Positions 17,721 through 26,417 are shown, numbered from the stretch's first letter. The stretch: 64,000 nucleotides of DNA from Bradyrhizobium retamae (GCF_001440415.1 NZ_LLYA01000124.1:1-64000); one strand, 5' to 3'. Made by a program: numbers and translations. Notes: a model not told the origin generated them from the letters alone.

Positions 17721-17748
17721 GTCGATCAACTGACATCGACTATATGCC

Positions 17749-18915
17749 TCAATCGAGCGTGCGGCGGAAGCGCGTCACCGCGATCGTCATTGCCACCAGC
17801 ATCAGTACAATGAGTGCAATCGTGTCGTATTGCAGGTTGGAAGGACCCGCGCCCTTCAGCATGATGGCGCGGACGATGCGGATGTAATGGGTCAGTGGCA
17901 GTGCCTCGCCGAGATACTGCGCCCACACCGGCATGCCGGCGAACGGAAACATGAAGCCGGACAACAGAATGCTCGGCAGGAAAAACATCATCGACATCTG
18001 CATCGCCTGCAACTGGTTCTGCACGATGGTGGAGAAGGTGTAGCCGATCGACAAATTGGTGGTGATGAACAGCGTCGTCAGCGCCGCTAGCAGCGCCACG
18101 CTGCCGAGAATCGGCACCCCGAACAGCAAGGTCCCGATGCCGACGATCAGCGAGGCCTGGATGAAGCCGACGATCACGTAGGGAATGATCTTGCCGAACA
18201 TCACTTCCACCGGCCTGATCGGCATCGACAACAGGCTCTCCATGGTGCCGCGCTCGATTTCGCGCGTCACCGACAGCGCGGTGAAAATCAGCATGGTCAT
18301 GGTCAGGATGGTGCCGACAAGGCCCGGCACGATGTTGAGCCGCGATTCCGCGGCCGGGTTGTAACGGGCATGTGCCCTGATCTCGAACGGCATCGCGGGC
18401 GGATCACCGATGTGAAGGTCGTGCGCGAGCGCGGTCTGCACTACTGCACCGAGCGTGCCCAGCGCGGAGCCGGCCGCGACCGGATCGGTCGCATCAGCCG
18501 CGACCAATAGCGCCGGGCGGTCGCCGCGCCGCACCGCGCGTTCGAAGCCGCGCGGGATCTCGACCCCGAACAGCACCTTGCCGGACTGCAGGAGATCGTC
18601 GAACTCGGCGACGCTGTGTACTTCGCGGGTGAAGCGGAAATATTTGGTATTCTCCAGCGCCTTCAGCACCGAGCGCGCCAGATCGCTATCCTCCTGGATC
18701 AGCACCGCCGTCGGCAGATGGCGCGGCGTGGTGTTGATGGCATAGCCGAACAGCAACAACTGCATGACCGGGATCATCACGATCATCGCGAAGGAGACCC
18801 GGTCGCGGCGGAGCTGGATGAATTCCTTGACCAGCATCGCATAGCTGCGCCGCCAGAAGCCGAAAGCAGGCTCCGGCACGCCGCGATTTTGGCTGGCAGC
18901 ATCGGTTGCACTCAT
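17749..18915 (-). CDS. ABC-2 type transporter permease
   Basis: A 388-residue permease of the YhhJ/YbhS ABC-2 class. One N-terminal membrane helix (FAMIVMIPVMQLLLFGYAIN) is followed by a large extracytoplasmic domain (about 55-175). Five C-terminal helices follow, including GLVGTILTMTMLIFTALSV, VIVGFIQASLIVGIGTLLFG and MMFFLPSILLSGFMFPFAGM. The cytosolic REIERGTMESLLSMPIRPVE loop is the typical contact with the ATPase. It is the last gene of the TetR-HlyD-ATPase-permease operon and overlaps the ATPase gene by four bases. The complex likely exports a drug or other small compound. Confidence 0.93.
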   Translation of the reverse strand: MSATDAASQNRGVPEPAFGFWRRSYAMLVKEFIQLRRDRVSFAMIVMIPVMQLLLFGYAINTTPRHLPTAVLIQEDSDLARSVLKALENTKYFRFTREVHSVAEFDDLLQSGKVLFGVEIPRGFERAVRRGDRPALLVAADATDPVAAGSALGTLGAVVQTALAHDLHIGDPPAMPFEIRAHARYNPAAESRLNIVPGLVGTILTMTMLIFTALSVTREIERGTMESLLSMPIRPVEVMFGKIIPYVIVGFIQASLIVGIGTLLFGVPILGSVALLAALTTLFITTNLSIGYTFSTIVQNQLQAMQMSMMFFLPSILLSGFMFPFAGMPVWAQYLGEALPLTHYIRIVRAIMLKGAGPSNLQYDTIALIVLMLVAMTIAVTRFRRTLD

Positions 18916-19859
18916 TGGAAATTGTCCTTTGAGCGGTTCATGAGATCAATGAACACGTCTTCCAGCGACGGCTCGCTGTCCTCCCAGCGCCATCCCCTCT
19001 TATCGCGATAAGGCGCGATGGTTGTCTCCAGCGCGGATTTGTCGCGTCCTGAGACGTGCAGGCTGGTGCCGAACGGCGCCACCATATCGACGCCGGGCTT
19101 GCCTGCGAGCTCGGCCGCGAGCCCGTTGAGGTCGTCGCCGGAAACCGTGTAGGTCGACAACGCCGATTTCGCGATCACCTCGTCCACCGTGCCATGCGCC
19201 AAGAGGTGGCCGTAGGCGATGTAAGCGATCTCGTGACAGCGCTCGGCTTCGTCCATGTAGTGGGTGGAGACCAGCACCGTCAGCCCTTCGGCGGCAAGCG
19301 CATGGATCTCGTTCCAGAAATCGCGCCGCGCCTTGGGATCGACGCCGGCGGTCGGCTCGTCCAATAGCAGCAGTTGGGGATTAGGCAGCGTGCAGGCGCC
19401 GAGCGCGAGCCGTTGCTTCCAGCCGCCGGACAGTTCGCCGGCAAGCTGCTCCTCGCGGCCGTTCAGGCCGATCCGCCGGATCATGTCACGTGCAGCGCCG
19501 CGCGCGTCGCGCATTCCGTAGAGCCGCGCGACGAATTCGAGGTTCTCGCGGACCGAGAGATCCTGATACAGGCTGAAGCGCTGTGTCATGTAGCCGACCA
19601 GGCGCTTGATCTTGTCGGCGTCGCGGCGGATGTCGTAGCCGAGGCAGGTGCCCTCGCCGGCATCCGGCGTCAATAGCCCGCACAGCATGCGGATGGTGGT
19701 GGTCTTGCCGGAGCCGTTCGGCCCGAGGAAGCCGTAGATCGAGCCGCGCTTCACCTGCATCGAGAGGTCATGCACGACCTCGCGGCCGCCGAACGATTTC
19801 GACAGCCCGTCGACCTTGATGGCGATATCCGCGGCAGATGTCGTCGAAACCGAACTCAT
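18912..19859 (-). CDS. ABC transporter ATP-binding protein
   Basis: A 315-residue ATPase subunit. The Walker A loop is in FLGPNGSGKTTTIRML, the Q loop is near GYMTQRFSLYQDLS, and the signature is ELSGGWKQRLALG. Walker B is LLLLDEPTAGVDPKARR and the switch histidine is in VLVSTHYMDEAERC. A C-terminal extension (about 225-315) is typical of ABC-2 exporters. It powers the permease encoded immediately downstream. Its ATG overlaps the stop of the HlyD-like gene, showing translational coupling. Confidence 0.95.
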   Translation of the reverse strand: MSSVSTTSAADIAIKVDGLSKSFGGREVVHDLSMQVKRGSIYGFLGPNGSGKTTTIRMLCGLLTPDAGEGTCLGYDIRRDADKIKRLVGYMTQRFSLYQDLSVRENLEFVARLYGMRDARGAARDMIRRIGLNGREEQLAGELSGGWKQRLALGACTLPNPQLLLLDEPTAGVDPKARRDFWNEIHALAAEGLTVLVSTHYMDEAERCHEIAYIAYGHLLAHGTVDEVIAKSALSTYTVSGDDLNGLAAELAGKPGVDMVAPFGTSLHVSGRDKSALETTIAPYRDKRGWRWEDSEPSLEDVFIDLMNRSKDNFQ

Positions 19860-20641
19860 TTCTTCTCCGCTACCGGCGTCCGGGCGTTGAGGAATACGCT
19901 GATCGGCTGGCCGACACGCAACACGTCTGGCCGGTTCGGCCGCGCCTGGATCAGGTAGACCAGCTTGTTGCGTTCATCGAGGCTGTAGATCACCGGCGGG
20001 GTGTATTCCGCCGTCGTCGCGATGAAGTAGATTTTTGCGGTGAGATCGGGCGCGCAATTGTCGCAGGTCACCCTTACCTCGTCGCCGATCGCAAGCTTCG
20101 GCAGTTCTGTCTCCGGCACGAAGAAGCGGATTTTCATGTTGCCGGGCGGCATGATCGACAGTACCGGCCGTTGCGCCGGCACCATTTCGCCTTCGCGGAA
20201 ATAGATCTGCTGGATGGTGCCGCCGACCGGCGCGAAGCCGCTCCGCCGCGCGAGGCGAGTCTGCGAAGTATTGACGCGGGCTTCCGCGACGCGCAACGCC
20301 GAGGTTGCCGAATCGAGGTTGGCCTGCGTGCCGGAGCCGGTCTTGCTCAGCGACGCCGCGCGGTCATAGGTCTGCTGCGCATTGGCGAGCGTCGCCTTGT
20401 TCTGATTGAGGTCGGCCTGCTGCAAATCGTCGTCGACGGTATAGAGCTGCATGCCGGGTTTCACCTCGTCGCCTTCGCGCACGTTGAGCTTGGTGACGCG
20501 ACCGGATTCGTCGGGGCTGACAAAGATCATGTCGGCCTCGACCCAGCCCTGGAAGCCCGGATCCCTGCGCTCCTTGCAGCCTGAGAGCACGACGGCGAGC
20601 GCTAGCGCAGCCAGGATCGCTATCGTTCGCGACGAAGTCAT
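19856..20641 (-). CDS. HlyD-family membrane fusion (periplasmic adaptor) protein
   Basis: A 261-residue periplasmic adaptor with a lipoprotein-type signal (IAILAALALAVVLSGCKERR, lipobox LSGC). A biotinyl-lipoyl-like half (VSPDESGRVTKLNVREGDEV) is followed by a coiled-coil hairpin (about 80-125, NQNKATLANAQQTYDRAASL). A beta-barrel region (IRFFVPETELPKLAIGDEVR) comes last. It would link the ABC-2 permease to an outer-membrane channel encoded elsewhere. ATG at 20641 has a GGAGG site and overlaps the TetR stop by four bases; the longer open frame upstream lies inside tetR and is not used. Confidence 0.92.
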   Translation of the reverse strand: MTSSRTIAILAALALAVVLSGCKERRDPGFQGWVEADMIFVSPDESGRVTKLNVREGDEVKPGMQLYTVDDDLQQADLNQNKATLANAQQTYDRAASLSKTGSGTQANLDSATSALRVAEARVNTSQTRLARRSGFAPVGGTIQQIYFREGEMVPAQRPVLSIMPPGNMKIRFFVPETELPKLAIGDEVRVTCDNCAPDLTAKIYFIATTAEYTPPVIYSLDERNKLVYLIQARPNRPDVLRVGQPISVFLNARTPVAEKK

Positions 20642-21345
20642 GCCGTCCTCCGTTCGCCAAAAATCAGATCGAGATGCACCCGAAACATTTCGAGAGCATC
20701 CAGTGGCGCATGTCTGCTGAAAAGGCTCTGCCAGATCACGGCGATGAGCGCGGGCGCCACCATGATTTGCGGAAACTGCGCCAGGTTCTTGTGTTGGATC
20801 TCGCCACGCGCGATGCCGAGTTCGATCAGCGCGCGCATGCCTGCAAGGCCTCGCGACACCACTTCGCGGTAATAGAAGTCGGCGACCTCGGGAAATCGCG
20901 GGCCTTCGGCAACGATCAGCCGCACAAGGTCGCCGCGCCGCGTGGTGGCCACCTCCTCGATGAAGGTCTTGGCAAAGCCCTCCACCATGTCGCGCACCGA
21001 TGCTCCGGGCTGCGGGGGCGTCGCCCAAAGGCGGGTGACGAGCGGCACGATGGCGGTCCGGATCAATTCCTCGAACATCGATTCCTTGTCCTTGAAGTGC
21101 AGGTAGATCGTGCCCTTGGCGACGCCGGCGCGTTTGGCGATGTCGTCGAGCCGTGTCGCCGCAAAGCCGCGCGCGATGAATTCGTCCATTGCCGCCGCGA
21201 TGATGGCCCCGCGCCGCTCGGCAGCGCGCTCGGCGCGGTTGGAGGCCGGCTTGGGTTTCGAGGAGGCCGGTGCCCTCGCCCCGGCCCGGCGATCGGCCGG
21301 CTTCGGAGCGGATTTCCTGGCGCTTTTGGTGGCTTCATTTGTCAT
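20638..21345 (-). CDS. TetR/AcrR family regulator of the efflux operon
   Basis: A 235-residue repressor-type regulator. Residues 1-42 are a basic, Lys/Ala-rich extension (KSAPKPADRRAGARAPASSK), longer than usual. The helix-turn-helix is at about 45-95 (IIAAAMDEFIARGFAATRLD, then IAKRAGVAKGTIYLHFKDKE), followed by a helical ligand domain. It is the first gene of the operon and almost certainly regulates it: a perfect 22-base palindrome sits in the promoter directly upstream. No ribosome site is visible before the ATG, and the predicted start of transcription falls at the ATG, so the mRNA may be leaderless. Confidence 0.93.
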   Translation of the reverse strand: MTNEATKSARKSAPKPADRRAGARAPASSKPKPASNRAERAAERRGAIIAAAMDEFIARGFAATRLDDIAKRAGVAKGTIYLHFKDKESMFEELIRTAIVPLVTRLWATPPQPGASVRDMVEGFAKTFIEEVATTRRGDLVRLIVAEGPRFPEVADFYYREVVSRGLAGMRALIELGIARGEIQHKNLAQFPQIMVAPALIAVIWQSLFSRHAPLDALEMFRVHLDLIFGERRTA

Positions 21346-21350
21346 GTTCT

Positions 21351-21381
21351 ATTAAATGACTGACTAGTCAGTCATTGTCAA
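21351..21381 (-). promoter_or_regulatory. Promoter and palindromic TetR operator of the efflux operon
   Basis: On the minus strand a perfect TTGACA -35 box (21376-21381) and a TTTAAT -10 box (21351-21356) are 19 bases apart (18 if the -10 is shifted by one). Between them, and overlapping both edges, lies a perfect 22-base palindrome (21355-21376) whose half is AATGACTGACT. A repressor bound there would block polymerase directly. The gene for a TetR protein starts six bases downstream, so autoregulation is likely. Confidence 0.85.
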
Positions 21382-21554
21382 TTTCGGGCAGAGCCGAGGT
21401 TTTCACATGGACGTTACCGAGAGTCCGCGAAATGCCGGCGCAAGATTCTGCGTGTCACCGAGGAAGCATCACATCCCGCATATGTGGGGTATCCGCCAAA
21501 GCCGCGGCCCTTCCCCGGTCATTGCGAGCCAACGCGTCGCGATGACGGTGGATA

Positions 21555-22070
21555 CAGTTTCGCGTTCTCGCGACGCGAATTGCGCCCGAGGTTTGTCTAA
21601 CCTTTTCCCTCAAAACGAGAGGGTGCAGGGAATGCCGGGTGCTGGCTCGCACCCGCGGTCTCGTGTGCAGTAAGCGCTAAGAGATGCGCACACGAGCATA
21701 CAGGTACAGCCGGAGCACTCCGGCATTCCCTGCGCAATGGTTTGACGGCTTATGCCGTGCTCTCCCTGGAGACGAATTCCTCTTGCCTCCATCACTGCGG
21801 GCTTGATGGCCAAATCGATCCGGTTGGATCGAGTTCGCCACCGGCAGCTTGGCACCAGCCACGGGTGTCAGGACCACACGGTTTTGCCGTACGCAACGAG
21901 CGTCGTTCATCTTGCGTGCCGTGAGCCGCTCACGAGTTTGATCTCGCCCTGCAACCACTTTGCGCGCCGACGCCCTCGCGTCCACCGCATCCCGCCTCGC
22001 GTTCGTGACGACCGCGATACGCCCCTCTTGTCGAGGCGGGACAGCGCGGAGGAAACTACTGATTTGGGGT
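21555..22070. repeat. Long gene-free dispersed repeat block
   Basis: The whole interval 21377-22344 has no credible gene. From about 21555 it contains ATTGCGCCCGAGGTT, GCCGGGTGCTGGCTCGCACC, paired GGAATGCCGG/CCGGCATTCC arms at about 21630 and 21719, and further conserved-looking stretches to about 22070. The first 110 bases match, in inverted orientation, the sequence at 3345-3440. I recall similar long intergenic blocks in other Bradyrhizobium genomes. Short open frames within it lack ribosome sites and are treated as non-coding. Confidence 0.55.
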
Positions 22071-22344
22071 GATGTGGAAGCGGAATATATTTGCGGGACA
22101 GACTGGACGACCCAAATCAGCTTGAATCTGTTCAGCAAATTAGATTTTTGGCGCAAGCGCTCGCGCAAGTTGTAAGTGCGCTTCTGACGCATATTTGCGC
22201 GACTGGGCTGATAACCTGCCGTTGAAGAGCCGTCCGGATCTAACCAACCGCAGGCAGGGTAGCATATCTGCCCGAGCCGCAGTGACATACTTTCCGAACC
22301 AGCCTACCCTAGCGAGACGAAGGCTGAAGCGCCGATAAAATCGA

Positions 22345-23073
22345 ATGGACATCAAACGGGCAAAGATTCCGAATCGGATCGGAATCGTACCATCGGTGGT
22401 GTTGTTTGGCATACCGGCGGCTCTGCTCTGGCTTGCAACCCATGCGTTGATGCCGCGCCTGTTAGCTCGCGGCTGGGAACCGTTGCTGGCGTGGTTTTTT
22501 GCCGGTGGACTTGTATTGGGGCCCCTCTTGGCTGCCGCCCTCGTTGGCGGAGCAGTGGCTATCCAATCAACCTCGCAGGCAAGACTCCTCGAACACTTGC
22601 GGGTTCGCAAGATGACATCTAGCGATTGGCGGCTGACCGGGCTGGCCATAGGTGGCACAATTGCTGCAATTGCGGGCTTACACGCGTTGAATGTATTGGT
22701 CTGGCCGCAACTGCCAACCCAGCCTGATTTCATACACTTTAAGCCGCTCGCGACCGACCAGCTTTATCTGCTTGCGGTATGGCTGCCATTCTTCGCGGTC
22801 AATATCATCGGAGAAGAGTTGTGGTGGCGTGGGTTTATCCAACCGCGCCAGGAGCCCGTATTCGGGGCTAACACCTGGATCGTTCAAGGCGTGCTTCACG
22901 GAGCGTTCCACTTCAGTTTTGGCCCCGGAGTCTTGTTGGTTCTCTTGCCCGTTGTGTTTGTTATTCCGTGGTCGGTCCAACGCTCGCAAAATACGTGCGT
23001 GGGCATCGTGGTGCATGGCAGTATCAACGGTCCTGCTTTTCTGGCGATAAATCTTGGCCTGCTGCCAAGTTGA
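22345..23073 (+). CDS. CPBP family intramembrane metalloprotease
   Basis: A 242-residue polytopic membrane protein of the CPBP (Abi/Rce1-like) family. About seven hydrophobic helices are visible (for example IGIVPSVVLFGIPAALLWLA and QLYLLAVWLPFFAVNIIG). The three family motifs are intact: the glutamate pair in IIGEELWWRGFI, the histidine in GVLHGAFHFSF, and the later IVVHGSIN. Members cleave substrates within the membrane or, in some bacteria, protect against bacteriocins; its target here is unknown. It follows the large repeat block and has no operon partner. No clear ribosome site precedes the ATG. Confidence 0.85.
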   Translation: MDIKRAKIPNRIGIVPSVVLFGIPAALLWLATHALMPRLLARGWEPLLAWFFAGGLVLGPLLAAALVGGAVAIQSTSQARLLEHLRVRKMTSSDWRLTGLAIGGTIAAIAGLHALNVLVWPQLPTQPDFIHFKPLATDQLYLLAVWLPFFAVNIIGEELWWRGFIQPRQEPVFGANTWIVQGVLHGAFHFSFGPGVLLVLLPVVFVIPWSVQRSQNTCVGIVVHGSINGPAFLAINLGLLPS

Positions 23074-23076
23074 GCG

Positions 23077-23405
23077 CTAGCGACCGGACAAAGTGGTCCA
23101 TCGCGCCCGGCGCCGGATGTCGCTCGCGAACGGAATGGGAAACGTCGTCTTGGTATTCACGAACCTAAACGACTGAAAGATCTTCTCCACGGTGTAGCCG
23201 TTCTCTTGCACCATTTCACCGAGCGAAAAAATAGCCACTTCTGAGGAACGACGCGAAAGCGTTGCTTTGGATTGTCGTCCGCCACGAGTTCTCCTCGCAG
23301 CGTCGTGTTGCAGGTTCCAAGCGCGGCCGTCGATATCAAGGTCACGACAGATGCCGCCACCAAAGCGAATATGGCGGCTACCGAAACACGCAGCATGTTG
23401 TTCAC
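23077..23405 (-). pseudogene. Small secreted protein gene, apparently frameshifted
   Basis: The minus strand opens with a good start and a typical signal peptide (MNNMLRVSVAAIFALVAASV, then TLISTAALGTCNTT). The mature part follows as LRGELVADDNPKQRFRV and then turns into basic low-quality sequence. In the neighbouring frame a protein-like stretch appears exactly where the first frame degrades: SEVAIFSLGEMVQENGYTVE, then KIFQSFRFVNTKTTFPIPF. Joining the two near 23250 would give a secreted protein of about 105 residues. I therefore call a frameshifted gene, or a sequencing error in an intact one. The family is not recognised. Confidence 0.45.
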
Positions 23406-23441
23406 GGTGCCGCCGGCGATCGGACATCGATGACGCGCACC

Positions 23442-24530
23442 TCACCCCTTGCGCATTTTGCTGAGCAGGTAGTTGTCGTAGTAGTTTTCCGCGATCTGCG
23501 TATAGAACAGCACTTCCTTCATGTAGGCGTCGTGGCTCTCCTTGGTCTTCTTGAACAGCGGGCTCTTCTCGGCGATTTCGTTCAGATGGTCGTGCGTGGC
23601 CTTGTAGCAGGCTTCCATGACCGGCTGCGGAAACGCGCGCAGCTCCGCGCCATTGGCGACAAGCCGCTTCAGGGAGGCAGGATTGACGCTGTCATACTTT
23701 TCGATCATCCACGCGCCGGCTGCCGAAGCGGCCTGGTTGAGGATCGCCTGGTATGGCTTGGGAAGCGCATTCCACTTCTCGTCGTTCACGGCCATGTGCA
23801 GCATGGCCCCGCCTTCCCACCAGCCGGGGAAATAGTAGTACTTCGCCACCTTGTAGAAGCCGAGCTTCTCATCGTCATAGGGACCGACGAACTCCGCGGC
23901 ATCGATCGTTCCTCGCTCGAGCGCCGGATAAACGTCACCGCCCGCGATCTGCTGCGGCACGACGCCGAGCCTTGCGAGCACATGGCCGCCCATGCCTGCG
24001 ATGCGGAATTTGAGGCCCTTGAGGTCGTCGACCGTCTTGATTTCCTTGCGGAACCAGCCGCCCATTTGCGTGCCGGAATTGCCGCACAGAATCGCGTGCG
24101 CCTTGAAAGGCTTCAGCGCCTCGTTGCAGAGATCAGCGCCGCCGCCGAACGTCCACCAGGAATGCTGATGGCGATGGTTCATGCCGAAGGGCGCGCCCGT
24201 CGCATAGGCCAGCGCCGGCTCCTTGCCGATGTAGAAATAGAGCGGCGTCTGCGCGATCTCGACGGTCGAGGAGCTCACCGCATCAAGCGCCTGCAGGCCG
24301 GGCACGATCTCGCCTGCCGCAAAGGTTTGAATCTGAAACTTGTTGTCGGTGGCATCAGCCACGTACTTTGCAAAGGTCTGCGCGGTGCCGAAGATGGTTT
24401 CGAGCGACTTCGGAAAGCTCGAGGTCAAACGCCATTTGATCTCGGGCGCTGCTTGCGCGATCGCAGGTGCCGCAACCAGCGTCGTCGCGCCGACCACGGC
24501 GCTGCCTTTGAGGAACGTACGGCGTTTCAT
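23442..24530 (-). CDS. TRAP transporter solute-binding protein (DctP/TakP-like)
   Basis: A 362-residue periplasmic binding protein. The Tat-type signal MKRRTFLKGSAVVGATTLVA is followed by the DctP fold. Landmarks are IKWRLTSSFPKSLETIFGTA, FQIQTFAAGEIVPGLQALDA, then the linker KGLKFRIAGMGGHVLARLG, and the AAEFVGPYDDEKLGFYKVAK region typical of 2-oxoacid-binding TakP-like members. No DctQ or DctM permease gene is adjacent, so the membrane part must be elsewhere. It diverges from a cyclase-family hydrolase gene over a 211-base gap. The ligand is probably a small organic acid, by family only. Confidence 0.93.
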   Translation of the reverse strand: MKRRTFLKGSAVVGATTLVAAPAIAQAAPEIKWRLTSSFPKSLETIFGTAQTFAKYVADATDNKFQIQTFAAGEIVPGLQALDAVSSSTVEIAQTPLYFYIGKEPALAYATGAPFGMNHRHQHSWWTFGGGADLCNEALKPFKAHAILCGNSGTQMGGWFRKEIKTVDDLKGLKFRIAGMGGHVLARLGVVPQQIAGGDVYPALERGTIDAAEFVGPYDDEKLGFYKVAKYYYFPGWWEGGAMLHMAVNDEKWNALPKPYQAILNQAASAAGAWMIEKYDSVNPASLKRLVANGAELRAFPQPVMEACYKATHDHLNEIAEKSPLFKKTKESHDAYMKEVLFYTQIAENYYDNYLLSKMRKG

Positions 24531-24741
24531 GATGTGCTTACTCCCTCAGATGAAAGTCGATAGGCGTGGGGCAAAGCGCCTTCCGCGTCCGTTTGATCTC
24601 ATCATAACGGACTTCGAGGCATGCGTGAAAGCACAACCTCATCGTCATCAGGCGAATTGTCGCTTGAACCGCTTCAATCGGACCAGCATTATTTATCCTA
24701 GGGGTGCCGTCTCCAGAGCGCCCTCTCCTGGGAGGTTACCG

Positions 24742-25695
24742 ATGAAAGCATTCACATTGGGTGCGGCGATCGCGCTCGCATTTTCCGCCGCTGCCTACGC
24801 GCAAGCACCGACCTGGACCGTTCCGTCCGAAAGCCAACGCTGTCCGTCGAAATGGGGCGCGGCCGACGAGCGCGGTTCGGCCAATCACCAGAAGCCCGCG
24901 GCCGTGATGAACGCAGCGAAGCTGATCAAGACCGGCGAGGTGATCGAGCTGGCGCACGTGCTCGGTCCGAGCATGGCGTTCTTCGGAACGCGGCGCTTCG
25001 ACATGCATACCAAGCGCACGTTCATGAACCAGTTCTCCAACATGCGTGGCTCGAACGAAGAGATCATCATTACCGAGCTTGGCCAGGTCGGCACGCAGTT
25101 CGACGGCTTTGCGCACCAGACCCATCTCAATAGCTGGTACAACTGCCAGAAGGTAGACGAGAACTCAGATCGCACCGGATTCAAGAAGTTTGGAATCCAT
25201 AATGTGGGCACGCTGTTCACGCGCGGCGTGCTGATCGACGTCGCGGGCTTCAAGGGCGTCGAGATGCTGGGCGACAATTACGAAATCACCGTGGAAGATC
25301 TCGAAGGCGCCCTGAAGAAGCAGAACCTGACGCTGCAGCCCGGTGACGCGGTGATCATCCATACCGGCTGGGGCAAGCTCTATGGCAAGGACAACCCGCG
25401 CTACGTGAAATCCTGCCCGGGCATCGGCGTGCCGGCCGCGCTCTGGCTTGCCGCAAAGGACCCGATGCTGCTCGGCGCCGACAACTGGCCGGTCGAGGTC
25501 TCACCCAATCCCGACAAGCAATTGTCGCTTCCGGTGCACCAGATCGCGCTCGTGGTGAACGGCATCCATCTGTTGGAGAATCTCAAGCTCGACGAGCTCG
25601 CGCAAAAGGGCGTCGGAGAATTCGCCTTCGTGATGCAGCCGCTCAAAATTCAGGGCGGCTCCGGCTCCACGGTGTCGCCGATCGCGGTGAGGTAA
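24742..25695 (+). CDS. Secreted cyclase-family (kynurenine formamidase-like) hydrolase
   Basis: A 317-residue protein with a signal peptide (MKAFTLGAAIALAFSAAAYA, cut after YAQA). A metal-dependent cyclase/formamidase-like domain follows. The metal motif of the family, usually HxGTHxDxxxH, reads here VGTQFDGFAHQTH, with Gln in place of the first motif His. Other landmarks are ELAHVLGPSMAFFGTRRFDM, TRGVLIDVAGFKG, and LQPGDAVIIHTGWGKLY. Related proteins hydrolyse cyclic amides or arylformamides; a periplasmic form implies an external substrate. A GGGAGG site eight bases upstream fixes the start. It diverges from the TRAP binding protein, which may deliver a related compound. Confidence 0.88.
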   Translation: MKAFTLGAAIALAFSAAAYAQAPTWTVPSESQRCPSKWGAADERGSANHQKPAAVMNAAKLIKTGEVIELAHVLGPSMAFFGTRRFDMHTKRTFMNQFSNMRGSNEEIIITELGQVGTQFDGFAHQTHLNSWYNCQKVDENSDRTGFKKFGIHNVGTLFTRGVLIDVAGFKGVEMLGDNYEITVEDLEGALKKQNLTLQPGDAVIIHTGWGKLYGKDNPRYVKSCPGIGVPAALWLAAKDPMLLGADNWPVEVSPNPDKQLSLPVHQIALVVNGIHLLENLKLDELAQKGVGEFAFVMQPLKIQGGSGSTVSPIAVR

Positions 25696-25730
25696 CGAGT
25701 AGCGAACAAGTAGCCCGCACGAGCATCGCC

Positions 25731-25799
25731 ATATGCGGGGCCGGCCGCGCCCCGCATATCGCTGAGCCTGTCATCACCGCGCGAGCGCAATTGCGCTCG
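25731..25799. repeat. Two stacked palindromes
   Basis: ATATGCGGGGC and GCCCCGCATAT (25731-25759) form a strong stem. It is followed at 25782-25799 by the perfect palindrome CGAGCGCAATTGCGCTCG, which carries the same GCAATTGC core as the dispersed repeats. The pair lies 35 bases after the cyclase-family stop and may terminate transcription. The stretch from 25800 to 25967 holds nothing else I can support. Confidence 0.7.
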
Positions 25800-25967
25800 T
25801 CGCGTGGCGCGCATTCGCGCGACCCGTTGGCTCATGCGGGATAGCTTGCTACTCCTCGGTCGGGCCCGGAAGGAGACGGCGAAGGCGCTGGGCTTCGCGC
25901 CACGTCGCAAGACCCTCCTTCCCAAGGCGAGCGAGCCTGGTTGCCAACCGCACGAGGATGAGTGTGA

Positions 25968-26180
25968 TCATGGCTGCCGCCCCGCTTTAGCAAGCAGACG
26001 CCCGGTCTGATGCTCGGCGCCGTCAGTCAGTTCGGACCCGCGGGCGGCAAGGTACTGCGCAACGACACGGTCAGCCCGCCGCTGACGGGCTTCGATTTGA
26101 ACGCGCAACAATCGGGTGAAAAATGAGGGCTTCCCTGTCGGGGCAGAAAACCAGGCTCCAGTGGTGAGTACGTTCGCCAT
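25968..26180 (-). CDS. Small hypothetical basic protein
   Basis: A 70-residue protein starting MANVLTTGAWFSAPTGKPSF. A helical, basic centre (FFTRLLRVQIEARQRRADRV, then VAQYLAARG) resembles the short arginine-rich DUF1127-like proteins common in rhizobia, though the match is not exact. A strong AAAGGAG site lies before the ATG at 26180; the open frame to 26279 is ignored. Its role is unknown. It is transcribed convergently with the cyclase-family gene. Confidence 0.7.
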   Translation of the reverse strand: MANVLTTGAWFSAPTGKPSFFTRLLRVQIEARQRRADRVVAQYLAARGSELTDGAEHQTGRLLAKAGRQP

Positions 26181-26417
26181 GGATGGCTCCTTTATCGGAG
26201 TTGTCCTTGGGCGAATTTCCTTCCCTGATGCGAGAGATAGGTACTGGTGCCAACAAATGCGAGACCAAATACCTCGCACTCATGCATCAATTTTGCACCT
26301 CGCCGCGCAAAATGCCCGGCGCAATCACATGGCTGTAATATCAAATACGCATGTCCGACGACCCAAGCGAATCATCTGATCTGCGAGATCACCGGCCGAA
26401 GTGTGAGTCGCGAGCGC

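Noticed and set aside
21960..22175. Short plus-strand ORFs within the repeat block
   Set aside because: No ribosome site, no domain, and they lie in sequence that looks like a non-coding dispersed repeat.
23262..24563. Plus-strand open frame of 433 codons
   Set aside because: Antisense to the TRAP binding protein, which has a complete signal peptide and fold.
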